DNA of 64,000 nt from Mycobacteriaceae bacterium (GTDB lineage: Bacteria; Actinomycetota; Actinomycetes; Mycobacteriales; Mycobacteriaceae). Location: positions 1-64,000 of the forward strand of contig JAIEPH010000006.1 in the NCBI GenBank assembly GCA_019749805.1, given 5' to 3'. The position numbers and the translations under genes are program-made. Numbering within the stretch: the stretch's first letter is position 1; every line of letters begins with the position of its first letter. Shown here one piece after another: positions 51,260 to 59,853 of the stretch. Under the pieces are notes generated by a model. That model did no database searches and was not told the origin of the DNA. It was given only the letters and a program-made list of their open reading frames with translations.

Positions 51260-51293
51260 ATCTCCCGTCGGAGCGAACACGAGGTGCCGACAC

Positions 51294-52919
51294 GTGACCG
51301 AGCCCAGCCCTTCCCGATTCGATGCGATCGTCATCGGCGCCGGATTCTCCGGCTTGTACGCACTGCACCGGTTGCGCGAACTCGGCGTGCGGACGCGCGT
51401 GCTCGAGGCCGCCGAGGACGTGGGTGGGACGTGGCTGTTCAACCGGTATCCCGGTGCTCGATGCGACATCGAGAGCATCGAGTATTCCTACAGCTTTTCC
51501 GACGACATCCAGCAGGAGTGGGTCTGGTCGGAGACCATGCCTGCCCAGCCGGAAATCGAGGCCTACCTCCACTTCGTGGCCGACAAACTCGACCTGCGCC
51601 GCGATATCCGCTTCAACACCACGGTCGTCGCGATGACCTTCGACGAGGCGGCGGCCGAATGGCTGGTCGAAACCGAGGCCGGTGAATCGTTGGTCGCCTC
51701 GTTCGTGGTCGCCGCATCGGGCATCCTGTCGGTGCCGCTGGACCCCGACTTTCCGGGAATGGACACGTTCACCGGGGCGTCGTTGTTCACCGGTCACTGG
51801 CCGAAGGACGGCTTCGACTTGTCGGGTAAGCGGGTCGGTGTCATCGGCACCGGCTCGACGGGCGTTCAGCTGATCCCCGTGGTCGCAAAGCAGGCCGAAC
51901 ACCTCACGGTGTTTCAGCGCTCGCCGGCCTACACGCTGCCGTGGGAAGTGCGTCCGTTCGACGACGGGGAGCTCGACGAGCTGAAGGCCAACTACGCCGA
52001 GATCCGGGCCGCGCAAAGGGAACACGCGGTAGGGGCTGCTCGGCTGAGTGCGTTCTCGGTGTTGTTCGACATGATGGCCAAGCCGCCGTTGAAGTCGGCC
52101 TCGCGGCAGGACCAGCTGCGAGCCATCGAGGAGGGCGGCGTGATGGGCGCGCTCAGTTGGGGCGACGTCTTCTTCGACATCGAAGCCAATAGGATGGCCG
52201 CGAAACTCTACGGCGAGGCGGTCGCCCGCATCGTCAAGGATCCCGAGACCGCGGCCTCGCTGACGCCGAGCCACCCCTTCGGGTGCAAGCGGCCGATCAT
52301 CGACCAGGGCTACTACGAGACGTTCAACCGCGACAACGTGACGCTGGTCGACCTGCGCAAGGGGCCGATCGTCGAGATCACGCCGACGGGTATCCGTACC
52401 GAGCAGGGACACCACGACCTCGATGTCATCGTCTACGCCACCGGGTTCGACGCGATGACGGGAGCGCTCACTCGGATCAATGTCCGGGGCCGCGACAGTT
52501 TGTCGTTGGCGGACTTCTGGACGTCCGAAGGGCCGTACACCTATCTCGGGATCGCCGTCGCGGGTTTCCCGAACCTGTTCATCGTGCAGGCGCCCGGAAG
52601 CCCTTCGGCAGCAACCAATTTCGTCGCAGCACTCGAGCAGCACGTCGAGTGGATCGGCGACTGCATTAAATATCTCCGCGACAACGGCTACCTCACCATC
52701 GAGGCGTTGCCGGATGCGCAGCGTGAATGGATCGAGCACACCACAGCGCTGGTGGCGCCGACGGTCCTGGTCGATCCGTCGTGCAACTCCTGGTACAACG
52801 GCGGCAACGTCCCCGGGAAGAAGCGGATGTACATGGGCTACACGGCGGGCATCCCAGAGTACCGGAGGCGGTGCGACGAAATCGCGGACGCCGGCTACTC
52901 GGGTTTCAAGCTCGCATGA
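51294..52919 (+). CDS. Baeyer-Villiger-type flavin monooxygenase
   Basis: A 541-residue flavoprotein. IVIGAGFSGLYALHRL (FAD Rossmann) is at the N-terminus, GGTWLFNRYPGARCD follows, and VIGTGSTGVQLIP is the NADPH Rossmann at about residue 183. The Baeyer-Villiger fingerprint F-x-G-x3-H-x3-W-P reads FTGASLFTGHWP: the His is Phe, a notable deviation. It should insert oxygen next to a ketone to give an ester or lactone. GTG 51294 follows GAGGTG. The alpha/beta hydrolase overlaps its stop, fitting lactone hydrolysis as the next step. Confidence 0.9.
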   Translation: MTEPSPSRFDAIVIGAGFSGLYALHRLRELGVRTRVLEAAEDVGGTWLFNRYPGARCDIESIEYSYSFSDDIQQEWVWSETMPAQPEIEAYLHFVADKLDLRRDIRFNTTVVAMTFDEAAAEWLVETEAGESLVASFVVAASGILSVPLDPDFPGMDTFTGASLFTGHWPKDGFDLSGKRVGVIGTGSTGVQLIPVVAKQAEHLTVFQRSPAYTLPWEVRPFDDGELDELKANYAEIRAAQREHAVGAARLSAFSVLFDMMAKPPLKSASRQDQLRAIEEGGVMGALSWGDVFFDIEANRMAAKLYGEAVARIVKDPETAASLTPSHPFGCKRPIIDQGYYETFNRDNVTLVDLRKGPIVEITPTGIRTEQGHHDLDVIVYATGFDAMTGALTRINVRGRDSLSLADFWTSEGPYTYLGIAVAGFPNLFIVQAPGSPSAATNFVAALEQHVEWIGDCIKYLRDNGYLTIEALPDAQREWIEHTTALVAPTVLVDPSCNSWYNGGNVPGKKRMYMGYTAGIPEYRRRCDEIADAGYSGFKLA

Positions 52920-54037
52920 GGGCGTCCGAGCGGGCACGGCTCATCGGCCGCGATTTCGCCGGTGTGGTGCCCAGGGCACACGCCGCGGTCTCGAGCTCGG
53001 CGGACTGGAAGCCGTTGTCGCAGCGCGGAGCCCGTCAACTCGGTGAGGTGGTGCTGGACGAACTCGCGCTGTCCGGCATGACCTTGACCGCTCCGCCGCC
53101 CAAACTGGAACGCACGATCGACGCCTGTGCCGCGGCCGCGCAGGAGCTGTCCGGCCACACCGTGGCGGAGGCCAACGCGGATCCGGAACCGTTGCAGGTC
53201 AAGTCGGTTCGCCGGCGCCGAATCGGACGGCTGATCTACGAACAGATGACGTTCGATCACGATCCGCAGCTTGCGCAGGTGCTGGTGTCCGAGGGGTTCG
53301 GAGGTCCCGCTACCGCTGTGGTTCATCTTTGTCGGACCGGAGACGACAAGCGTCCCTGGCTCGTCTGGGTGCATGGCGCGGGTCAGGGGCAGCCGATCGA
53401 CATGTTGTTCTCGCGCGCGCGTCGACTTCAGGAGAAGTTGGGCTTCAACATCGCGCTGCCGGTGCAGCCCGGTCACGGTGCCCGCCGTGACGCGTGGCCG
53501 ACCTATCCCGACATGGATCCGCTGAACAATGTCGCGGGCATGATGCGGGTGGTGTCCGAGGTCCGCGCGCTGGTCCGGTGGTTGGGCCCCCAATCCAGTG
53601 CGATCGCGGTGTCCGGGGTGTCGATGGGAAGTCCAGTAGCAGCGCTGGTCGCACATCTCGAAAAGGTCGACGGGGTAGCGGTTTACACGCCGATCTCCGG
53701 GCTCAACGGGATGATCGCTGCGCACCTCGGCCGGTGGGGATCGTCGGTACGCGACACGATCGAGCTACTGCAGTCCGACAACGTGGCCGCGGTGGCCTCC
53801 GTGGTCGACCACCTGAATGTCGAGCCGACTCCGCCCCCGTCGCGCAGGCTCATCGTGGGCGCCTGGCACGACCGGATGGCTATGCGCGAACCCGCTCAGC
53901 GGTTGCACGCGCGGTGGGGTGGCGAGTTGTACTGGCACCCGGGAAGTCACGTCGGACATCTGTTCGCAGGTGGAGTCCAGCAGGCGTCGGAGCGGTTTCT
54001 ACGCGGAGTCAGCGAGTCGAGCCGTATTCGCGAATGA
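52916..54037 (+). CDS. Alpha/beta-hydrolase, candidate lactone/ester hydrolase
   Basis: A 373-residue alpha/beta-hydrolase. WVHGAGQGQP is the oxyanion-hole strand, VSGVSMGSPVAAL carries the Ser nucleophile (G-x-S-x-G), HDRMAM follows the Asp strand, and HPGSHVGHLF supplies the His. The first 120 residues are a helical extension of unknown role. ATG 52916 overlaps the monooxygenase stop, so the pair is co-translated. It could open the lactone or ester made by that enzyme. Its last 29 bp overlap the convergent TetR-3 gene. Confidence 0.86.
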   Translation: MRASERARLIGRDFAGVVPRAHAAVSSSADWKPLSQRGARQLGEVVLDELALSGMTLTAPPPKLERTIDACAAAAQELSGHTVAEANADPEPLQVKSVRRRRIGRLIYEQMTFDHDPQLAQVLVSEGFGGPATAVVHLCRTGDDKRPWLVWVHGAGQGQPIDMLFSRARRLQEKLGFNIALPVQPGHGARRDAWPTYPDMDPLNNVAGMMRVVSEVRALVRWLGPQSSAIAVSGVSMGSPVAALVAHLEKVDGVAVYTPISGLNGMIAAHLGRWGSSVRDTIELLQSDNVAAVASVVDHLNVEPTPPPSRRLIVGAWHDRMAMREPAQRLHARWGGELYWHPGSHVGHLFAGGVQQASERFLRGVSESSRIRE

Positions 54038-54635
54038 ACCGGTCGCGGACGTAAGCCAACTCGCGATCGAGATCGTAACCATCGCCAAGCAGAGTCCACA
54101 GGTACGCGGCGCCGAAGATCGCCGCGCTGAGATCGCTTGTCGCACGGTCGATGTCGACGTCATCACGAACTGATCCGTCGTCAACCCCGCGTCGCAAACC
54201 GGCCTCGACTTTATCGACTCCACGCTGGAGCCAACGCTGAACGCGTTCGCGCAACGGCGAAGTGCTCTTGACGCCCTCGAACGTGGCAACAAACATTGCG
54301 CGCAAAAAGGCCTGATCTTCGGAGAACAGTCGACGAACCCGGTCGAAGTGGCCGATTGCCTCCTGCAGGCCCGTGGCATTGGGGTCGGCGTCCGGACTGA
54401 GCTGCTTGACGTAGTCGTGCAGAAAGAAGGCGTCGAGAATCGCGTCCTTACTGCCGTACCTAGCGTGGACCATGGCCCTGCTGTAACCCGCTCGGCGGCC
54501 GATTTCGGCGGCTGTCGTTGCTTCCCAGCCTTTTTCGACGATCAAGTCGGCGGCTGCCTCGACCAGCCGCCGACTGGAGATCTCGACCCGTTCCGGCTGG
54601 GTGAGGCGACGAGTGGGAGACGGCACGCATTGCAT
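54009..54635 (-). CDS. TetR-family regulator (TetR-3)
   Basis: A 208-residue TetR. The DNA-binding domain covers about residues 18-65, with TTAAEIGRRAGYSRAMVHARYG as the helix-turn-helix region, and the rest is a helical ligand domain. Its recognition helix differs from those of TetR-1 and TetR-2. It is divergent from the kinase-like/SnoaL/LLM operon, with the CAACTA-TGT-TAGTTG palindrome between, so it probably represses that operon and itself. The start ATG 54635 lies close to the palindrome. The 3' end overlaps the alpha/beta-hydrolase gene. Confidence 0.92.
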   Translation of the reverse strand: MQCVPSPTRRLTQPERVEISSRRLVEAAADLIVEKGWEATTAAEIGRRAGYSRAMVHARYGSKDAILDAFFLHDYVKQLSPDADPNATGLQEAIGHFDRVRRLFSEDQAFLRAMFVATFEGVKSTSPLRERVQRWLQRGVDKVEAGLRRGVDDGSVRDDVDIDRATSDLSAAIFGAAYLWTLLGDGYDLDRELAYVRDRFIREYGSTR

Positions 54636-54648
54636 ATTAGACGATCGA

Positions 54649-54663
54649 CAACTATGTTAGTTG
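54649..54663. promoter_or_regulatory. CAACTA palindrome, candidate TetR-3 operator
   Basis: CAACTA-TGT-TAGTTG, perfect 6-bp arms, with AGACG and CGTCT further out as an extra pair. It is midway between TetR-3 (54635) and the kinase-like gene (54695). Confidence 0.6.
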
Positions 54664-54694
54664 CGTCTCGTCAAGTAAGTGGCAGAGGAACTCG

Positions 54695-55750
54695 ATGAAG
54701 AGTGCGGGTGCGACCGACGTCCCATTGGGGATCGACGCCGTGACCCCGCAGTGGTTGACCAATGTGCTCGGCTCCGACGTGACGGGTGTTCGTGCCGAAC
54801 AGATCGCCATGGACAGCGGCTTCTCGTCGCTGCTCTACCGGCTGCACCTGACCGGTGATGGTCTCCCATCGACGTTGATCGCGAAATTGCCCGCGCTCTC
54901 CGAAGCCCGTGGTGCGATGGATCTGATGGGTGGTTACCGCAGGGAGGTTGCCTTCTACCGGGACATCGCCGGTCGGACGCCGATGAAAACCCCGGACGTG
55001 CACGTCGCCCGGATCGCCGACAATGGTGTCGACTTCGTGCTGTTGCTCGAGGATCTCGCCGGCTGGGACAACGCGGATCATCTGGCAGGGCTGTCGATGG
55101 ACCGAGCGCGAACGTGTCTCGAGTCATTGGCGGGATTGCACGCGTGGTCCTCGCGCCAGGCCAACGGAGATGTGCTGCAGCAGTTTCCGAGTATCGACAA
55201 TCCGATGATCCGCGAAGCAATGGTGCCGGCCTTCGGCTACGGATGGCAGTTGTACCTCGAGAAGCGCGATAGTGCTGTGCCGCCAGAGCTCGCCGAGTTC
55301 TTCGAGCACTTTTCGGATCGCGCTCCGGCGGCGCTTTCCGCGTTGACCGAACACGACATGCTGATACATGGTGACATCCGGGCCGACAATCTGTTCTTCG
55401 ACGGTGACGCACTCAAAGTGGTGGACTTCCAATTCGCGGCCCGCGGGTCCGGTGTAGCCGACGTGGCCTACCTGCTCACCCAGGGATTGCCGATCGAGGA
55501 GCGTAGCGGTCAAGACGAGGCCCTGCTCCGTGAGTATCTAGGCCATCTGGCCGATAGAGGAGTCGACTACGAATTCGACTCCGCGTGGCGCGACTACCGG
55601 ACCGCTGCGGTGTACCTGACATTGATGCCCGTCGTCGCACTACTGACCTGGGATATCGTGCCGGAACGGTCGCGCCGACTCTGCCTCACACTCACCGATC
55701 GTGCGGTCGCCGCCATCGACGAGATCGACGCACTGGAGGTGTTCGAGTGA
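54695..55750 (+). CDS. Aminoglycoside phosphotransferase-fold kinase-like protein
   Basis: A 351-residue APH/ecdysteroid-kinase-like protein. The catalytic loop is LIHGDIRADNLFFD (HGD-x4-N) at about residue 225 and the metal-binding DFQ motif is VVDFQFAARGSG. The N-lobe has AKLP in the place of the ATP-binding Lys strand. It would phosphorylate a hydroxyl group of a small molecule, perhaps a substrate-derived alcohol. SD AGAGGA precedes the ATG. It is the first gene of a three-gene operon (kinase-like, SnoaL, LLM) with GTGA and ATGA overlaps. Confidence 0.86.
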   Translation: MKSAGATDVPLGIDAVTPQWLTNVLGSDVTGVRAEQIAMDSGFSSLLYRLHLTGDGLPSTLIAKLPALSEARGAMDLMGGYRREVAFYRDIAGRTPMKTPDVHVARIADNGVDFVLLLEDLAGWDNADHLAGLSMDRARTCLESLAGLHAWSSRQANGDVLQQFPSIDNPMIREAMVPAFGYGWQLYLEKRDSAVPPELAEFFEHFSDRAPAALSALTEHDMLIHGDIRADNLFFDGDALKVVDFQFAARGSGVADVAYLLTQGLPIEERSGQDEALLREYLGHLADRGVDYEFDSAWRDYRTAAVYLTLMPVVALLTWDIVPERSRRLCLTLTDRAVAAIDEIDALEVFE

Positions 55751-56121
55751 CGCGTACGGCGCGCGAAGTGGTGGAGTTGTACAACCTCGTCGTCTGGAAT
55801 GAACGAAACTTCAACCTCGCCGAGGAGCTGATGGGGGACAGCGTGATTCGCCACGACGTCGGCGAGTCGACGGTGCTCTCTCACGAGCAGGCGGTTGCGC
55901 GCATCGTGGACCACTGGGCGATGTTCGAGACGATTCGTTTCGACCTCAACCTGGTGGTGGCGGGCGACGACGGCGAGCACGTCGCCATCGTCTACCAGTC
56001 GCCGATGGAACTGAAGGATGGCACCAAGACTGACGTCGGCAGTATCGAGATATTCCGGGTAGTCGACGGTCGGATCGTCGAAGTGTGGAATTGCGGCTAC
56101 AAACAGGGGATCTGGCAATGA
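55747..56121 (+). CDS. SnoaL-like NTF2-fold protein
   Basis: A 124-residue single-domain NTF2-like protein (VVELYNLVVWNERNFNLAEELM; VYQSPMELKDG; IEIFRVVDGRIVEVWN). The family includes ketosteroid isomerase, limonene epoxide hydrolase and SnoaL cyclases. Size fits, but a catalytic residue set was not assigned. GTG 55747 overlaps the kinase-like stop, and its own stop overlaps the LLM start. Isomerase, hydratase or epoxide hydrolase roles are all possible. Confidence 0.8.
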   Translation: MTRTAREVVELYNLVVWNERNFNLAEELMGDSVIRHDVGESTVLSHEQAVARIVDHWAMFETIRFDLNLVVAGDDGEHVAIVYQSPMELKDGTKTDVGSIEIFRVVDGRIVEVWNCGYKQGIWQ

Positions 56122-57167
56122 CGGCGACTGAACGCGTATTGGACGAACTCGGCTACTACCTGCTCGCGGGAGCGGGCGGCGAGGGGCCTGCCGGGTTGAT
56201 GGATGAGGCGCGCCGCGGTGAGGAGTTGGGCTTCGGCACGGGATTCATCTCCGAGCGCTGGAACGTCAAGGAAGCCTCGTCGTTGACCGGCGCCGCGTTG
56301 GCCGTCACCGACCGGATGCAGATCGCCACCGCCGCGACGAATCACAACACCCGGCACCCGCTGATCACCGGTTCATACGCGACCACCATGCACCGGCTGT
56401 CGAAAGGCCGTTTCACGCTGGGGATCGGCCGCGGTATCGCAGCGATGTACGGTGCCTTCGGGGTGCCGGCTGTCACGACCGCGCAGATGGAGGACTTCGC
56501 CCAGGTCATGCGGAGGCTCTGGCACGGGGAGCTCATCTTCAACCACGACGGACCGATCGGGAAGTATCAGTTGCTGTTCCTGGATCCGGACTTCGACGAG
56601 GACATCCGGCTGGCGATCGTCGCGTTCGGCCCCAAGACGTTGGCGTTGGGCGGGCGCGAGTTCGACGACGTCATTCTGCACACCTACTTCACGCCCGAAA
56701 CCCTGCAGCGCGCGGTGAAGATTGTCAAAGACGCCGCGGAGCAGGCGGGCCGCAACCCCGACGACGTGCGGGTCTGGTCGTGCTTCGCGACCGTCGGTGA
56801 CCATCTGCCCGAGGAGCTCCGCCTGAAGAAGACGGTGGCGCGACTGGCGACCTATCTGCAGGGATACGGCGAACTTCTGCTCAACACGAACGGCTGGGAT
56901 CTCTCAGTGCTGCAACGCTTCAGGGACGACGCGGTGGTGCAGTCCATCGGCGGCGGCATCGACCACAAGGCCACTGCCGAGCAGATCGAGCACATCGCCA
57001 CGCTCATCCCCGACGAGTGGCTCGAGCCCTCTGCGACGGGATCGGCGCAGCAGTGTGTGGACCGCATACGGAAAGAGTTCGATTACGGCGCCGATGCGGT
57101 GATCATGCACGGCGCCACTCCCAATGAACTCGAACCGATCGTCGCCGAATACCGCAACACAGTGTGA
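56118..57167 (+). CDS. LLM-class flavin/F420-dependent oxidoreductase
   Basis: A 349-residue luciferase-like TIM-barrel protein. LGFGTGFISERWNVKEASSL, ATAATNHNTRHP, RFTLGIGRGIAAMYGAFG and VAFGPKTLALGGREFDDVIL fit the mycobacterial F420-dependent LLM subfamily. It would carry out an F420-dependent reduction/oxidation or an FMN-type oxygenation. It is the last gene of the TetR-3-controlled operon and is followed by hairpin repeat copy 3, whose first bases overlap its stop. The 58806 gene is a second LLM protein. Confidence 0.9.
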   Translation: MTATERVLDELGYYLLAGAGGEGPAGLMDEARRGEELGFGTGFISERWNVKEASSLTGAALAVTDRMQIATAATNHNTRHPLITGSYATTMHRLSKGRFTLGIGRGIAAMYGAFGVPAVTTAQMEDFAQVMRRLWHGELIFNHDGPIGKYQLLFLDPDFDEDIRLAIVAFGPKTLALGGREFDDVILHTYFTPETLQRAVKIVKDAAEQAGRNPDDVRVWSCFATVGDHLPEELRLKKTVARLATYLQGYGELLLNTNGWDLSVLQRFRDDAVVQSIGGGIDHKATAEQIEHIATLIPDEWLEPSATGSAQQCVDRIRKEFDYGADAVIMHGATPNELEPIVAEYRNTV

Positions 57168-57214
57168 TTTCGGTGCGGAAACAGTCGCTCAGCGATCGCT
57201 TGCGCACCGAAATC
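57166..57214. repeat. Interspersed hairpin repeat, copy 3
   Basis: Arms GATTTCGGTGCG (57166-57177) and CGCACCGAAATC (57203-57214) pair perfectly over 12 bp, enclosing TCGCT-C-AGCGA as the inner hairpin. It lies between the convergent LLM gene (stop 57167) and the carboxylase (stop 57223), as in copies 1 and 2. Confidence 0.78.
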
Positions 57215-57222
57215 GCCGTGAT

Positions 57223-58719
57223 TTAGGGCGTGATGACGGTGCGGCTCACCGGTTCTGCCGCGGCCTGCCTGCTGTAGAGCCCGCGTCGCAGCGCCGAGAG
57301 CAACGCATTGCGCGTCTCCTCCGGGCTGATGAGGTCGTCGAACCCGAGGTGGCCGGCCGAGCGGAACGACGCCTCGACCTCCGCCTTGCGCAGCTTGGCT
57401 TCCATATCCTCGGCGGCGTGGGAGGCCTTGCTCAGGGCGGCCGCGCTCATCGCGCCCATCGTCGCACCCGGATAGGCGAAGGTGGCGCTCTGGTTGTCGA
57501 AGCCCAGCAGCGACATCACCATCGACCCGAATCCGTAGGCCTTGCGCAGGGTCACATGCAGCTTCAGCGTGGTGGCCGCGGTCTGGGCGGCGAACATCCG
57601 GGCACCGCTGCGCAGCACGCCGCTCTTCTCGGATCGGCTGCCCGGCAACATTCCCGGGTTGTCCGCGAGGAACACGATGGGTAGGTGGAAAGAGTCGGCG
57701 ACATTGATGAAATGCGCTGCCTTGTCGGCGGCATCGGCGTCGATCGATCCGGCGATCACCTTGGGCTGATTGGCCACGACGGCGACGGGATGACCGCCGA
57801 GATGCGCCAGCGCACAGATCATCGCCTGCCCGAATTTCGGCTGCACCTCGAACCAGCCGCGGTCGTCGAACACCGCGTCGAGGACGGCGCGCATGTCGTA
57901 GACGCGCCGGTTGCCGCGCGGGACGATGTCGAGCAGTTCAGGCGTCGAGCGCGGTTCGCTCGCCTCGTCCTCGGGCAGTGACGCCGGATACGACCACGCG
58001 CTCGGCGGGAAGTACGACAGATAACGACGGATGTCGTCGAGCACCGCCTCATCGTCCTCGGCGAGGTTGTGGATCACCCCGCTGGCTAGCGCTACCGACG
58101 GACCGCCCAGATCTTCTTTCGAAATATCCTCGCCCGTAGACTCTTTCACGACCGGCGGGCCCGCGGTGAAGATCGCGCCCTGGTTGCTCATGATGGTCCA
58201 GTCGCACACTGGCGCCACCAGTGCACCATGGCCCGCCGACGGGCCGAGCAGCCCTCCGACCATCGGCACCTTGCCGGAACATTGCGCCTGAGCGAGCAGA
58301 TCGGTTGGGGTGCGGCCATAGTGCTCGCCGCTGGGCCGGAAGCCCGCGCCCTCCAGGAGCATCACCAACGGGATCCGGTCCCGCAGCGCCAACTCCGCAA
58401 GCCGATAGCGCTTCGCGTTACCACCGGGGCCGATGCTGCCCGCCAGCGTGGTGAAGTCCTCCGCGCCGACCATTACCGGTGAGCCATTGATGAGGCCCGA
58501 ACCGGCCACAATCCCGTCGGCGGCGATCTCACCGCCAACCAGCGTGCCGAACTCCCGGAAGCTGCCGTTGTCGAGCAGGTGGTCCAGCCGCGCGCGAGCG
58601 TCGAGCTTGCCCTTGCCGTGATGCTTGGCCAGTCGCTCCGGGCCACCCATCGCGCGCGACCTCTCCCGTCGAAGATCGAGGTCTTCGAGCGTCTCCTTCC
58701 AACCCTGCTCGTTCGTCAT
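57223..58719 (-). CDS. Acyl-CoA carboxylase beta subunit (carboxyltransferase)
   Basis: A 498-residue carboxyltransferase of the AccD/MccB/PccB type. FTTLAGSIGPGGNAKRYRLAE and RIPLVMLLEGAGFRPSGE are in the N-half (acyl-CoA site), and VIAGSIDADAADKAAHFIN and PIVFLADNPGMLPGSRSEKSG in the C-half (biotin-carboxylate site). It adds CO2 to an acyl-CoA. No biotin carboxylase/BCCP alpha subunit is adjacent, so a shared alpha chain from elsewhere is needed. It is divergent from the LLM gene at 58806, with a degenerate operator between. Confidence 0.9.
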   Translation of the reverse strand: MTNEQGWKETLEDLDLRRERSRAMGGPERLAKHHGKGKLDARARLDHLLDNGSFREFGTLVGGEIAADGIVAGSGLINGSPVMVGAEDFTTLAGSIGPGGNAKRYRLAELALRDRIPLVMLLEGAGFRPSGEHYGRTPTDLLAQAQCSGKVPMVGGLLGPSAGHGALVAPVCDWTIMSNQGAIFTAGPPVVKESTGEDISKEDLGGPSVALASGVIHNLAEDDEAVLDDIRRYLSYFPPSAWSYPASLPEDEASEPRSTPELLDIVPRGNRRVYDMRAVLDAVFDDRGWFEVQPKFGQAMICALAHLGGHPVAVVANQPKVIAGSIDADAADKAAHFINVADSFHLPIVFLADNPGMLPGSRSEKSGVLRSGARMFAAQTAATTLKLHVTLRKAYGFGSMVMSLLGFDNQSATFAYPGATMGAMSAAALSKASHAAEDMEAKLRKAEVEASFRSAGHLGFDDLISPEETRNALLSALRRGLYSRQAAAEPVSRTVITP

Positions 58720-58775
58720 GCGCTCTTCCTGTCGTTGAAAGGCGATCGTCGCACCGGCATGTTCACGTTGACCAT

Positions 58776-58792
58776 ACTGAATTGCTTACTGT
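58776..58792. promoter_or_regulatory. ACTGTAA-type operator, degenerate (site 9)
   Basis: ACTGAAT-TGC-TTACTGT matches at 11 of 14 arm positions. It lies 14 bp ahead of the LLM start (58806) and 57 bp upstream of the carboxylase (58719), in the divergent promoter. Confidence 0.5.
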
Positions 58793-58805
58793 AGCGTCTG
58801 CGGGC

Positions 58806-59843
58806 ATGGGTAGCGGCGCCGGCCTCAAGGTCGACGGCGGCGTGTTCAGCCAGCTCCATGCCGTGGTCGACGCCGCGGTGACCCTGGAACGGCGGGGCTA
58901 TGACGGCTGCTGGACCGCCGAGGTCAACCATGACCCGTTCCTGCCGCTGACGCTCGCCGCCGAGCACACCGAGACGATCGAACTGGGCACCAGCATCGCT
59001 GTCGCGTTCGCGCGGAACCCGATGACCGTTGCCAACGTCGGCTGGGATCTGCAGGAGTACTCCAGGGGCCGGCTCAACCTCGGTCTCGGCTCGCAGATCC
59101 AGCCGCACATCGAGAAGCGCTTTTCCATGCCGTGGAGTCGGCCGGTGCCGCGGATGCGGGAGTTCGTGCTGGCGTTGCGCGAGATCTGGGCGTGCTGGCA
59201 CGACGGCTCGAAATTGCGATTCGAGGGCGACTTCTACACACACAAGATCATGACGCCGATGTTCGTGCCGGAACCGCACGAGTACGGCGTCCCGAAGGTG
59301 TTCATCGCCGCAGTCGGTGAGGCGATGACGGAGATGACGGGCGAAGTCGCCGACGGGATTCTCGCGCACGCCTTTACGACCAAGCGGTACTTCGAAGAGG
59401 TGACCACTCCCGCACTGATGCGGGGGATGGCCAAGTCGGGCCGGGCGCGCAACGACTTTCAGGTGTCGGCTCCGCTGTTCGTCGTCACCGGTTCCGACGA
59501 GTCCGAGTTGGACGCCGCCGCCGTGGGCACCCGCAAGCAGATAGCCTTCTACGGTTCGACACCCGCGTACAAGAAAGTGCTCGATCTGCACAGCTGGGGA
59601 GCGTTGCACGACGAGTTGCACGGCCTTTCGCTGAAGGGCGACTGGGACGGTATGGGTGCCCTGATCGACGACGAGATTCTCGATACCTTCGCAGTCGTTG
59701 CGCCAATCGACAAGCTGGCGGCCAAGATTCGCGACCGCTGCGATGGTCTGATCGACCGCGTCATGGTGGGCTTTCCGCGTACGACTTCGGAATCAACAAT
59801 CTCGGCGGTATTGACAGAGCTGCGCGCGCCGACTGCACAGTGA
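58806..59843 (+). CDS. LLM-class F420-dependent oxidoreductase
   Basis: A 345-residue luciferase-like barrel. RRGYDGCWTAEVNHDPFLPL, GTSIAVAFARNPMTVAN, GRLNLGLGSQIQPHIEKRFS and FIAAVGEAMTEMTGEVADG fit the F420-dependent type. It is not especially close to the 56118 LLM. ATG 58806 is chosen; the in-frame codon at 58782 would run through the operator. It is followed 10 bp later by a P450 gene, and a shared operon is likely, so both may act on the same intermediate. Confidence 0.9.
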   Translation: MGSGAGLKVDGGVFSQLHAVVDAAVTLERRGYDGCWTAEVNHDPFLPLTLAAEHTETIELGTSIAVAFARNPMTVANVGWDLQEYSRGRLNLGLGSQIQPHIEKRFSMPWSRPVPRMREFVLALREIWACWHDGSKLRFEGDFYTHKIMTPMFVPEPHEYGVPKVFIAAVGEAMTEMTGEVADGILAHAFTTKRYFEEVTTPALMRGMAKSGRARNDFQVSAPLFVVTGSDESELDAAAVGTRKQIAFYGSTPAYKKVLDLHSWGALHDELHGLSLKGDWDGMGALIDDEILDTFAVVAPIDKLAAKIRDRCDGLIDRVMVGFPRTTSESTISAVLTELRAPTAQ

Positions 59844-59853
59844 GGAACCGGCT

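Noticed and set aside
51219..52937. A 572-codon open frame on the minus strand opposite the Baeyer-Villiger-type gene
   Set aside because: It mirrors the plus-strand gene, has low-complexity Arg/Val/Asp-rich composition and no recognisable motif. Long antisense frames are normal in DNA this GC-rich.
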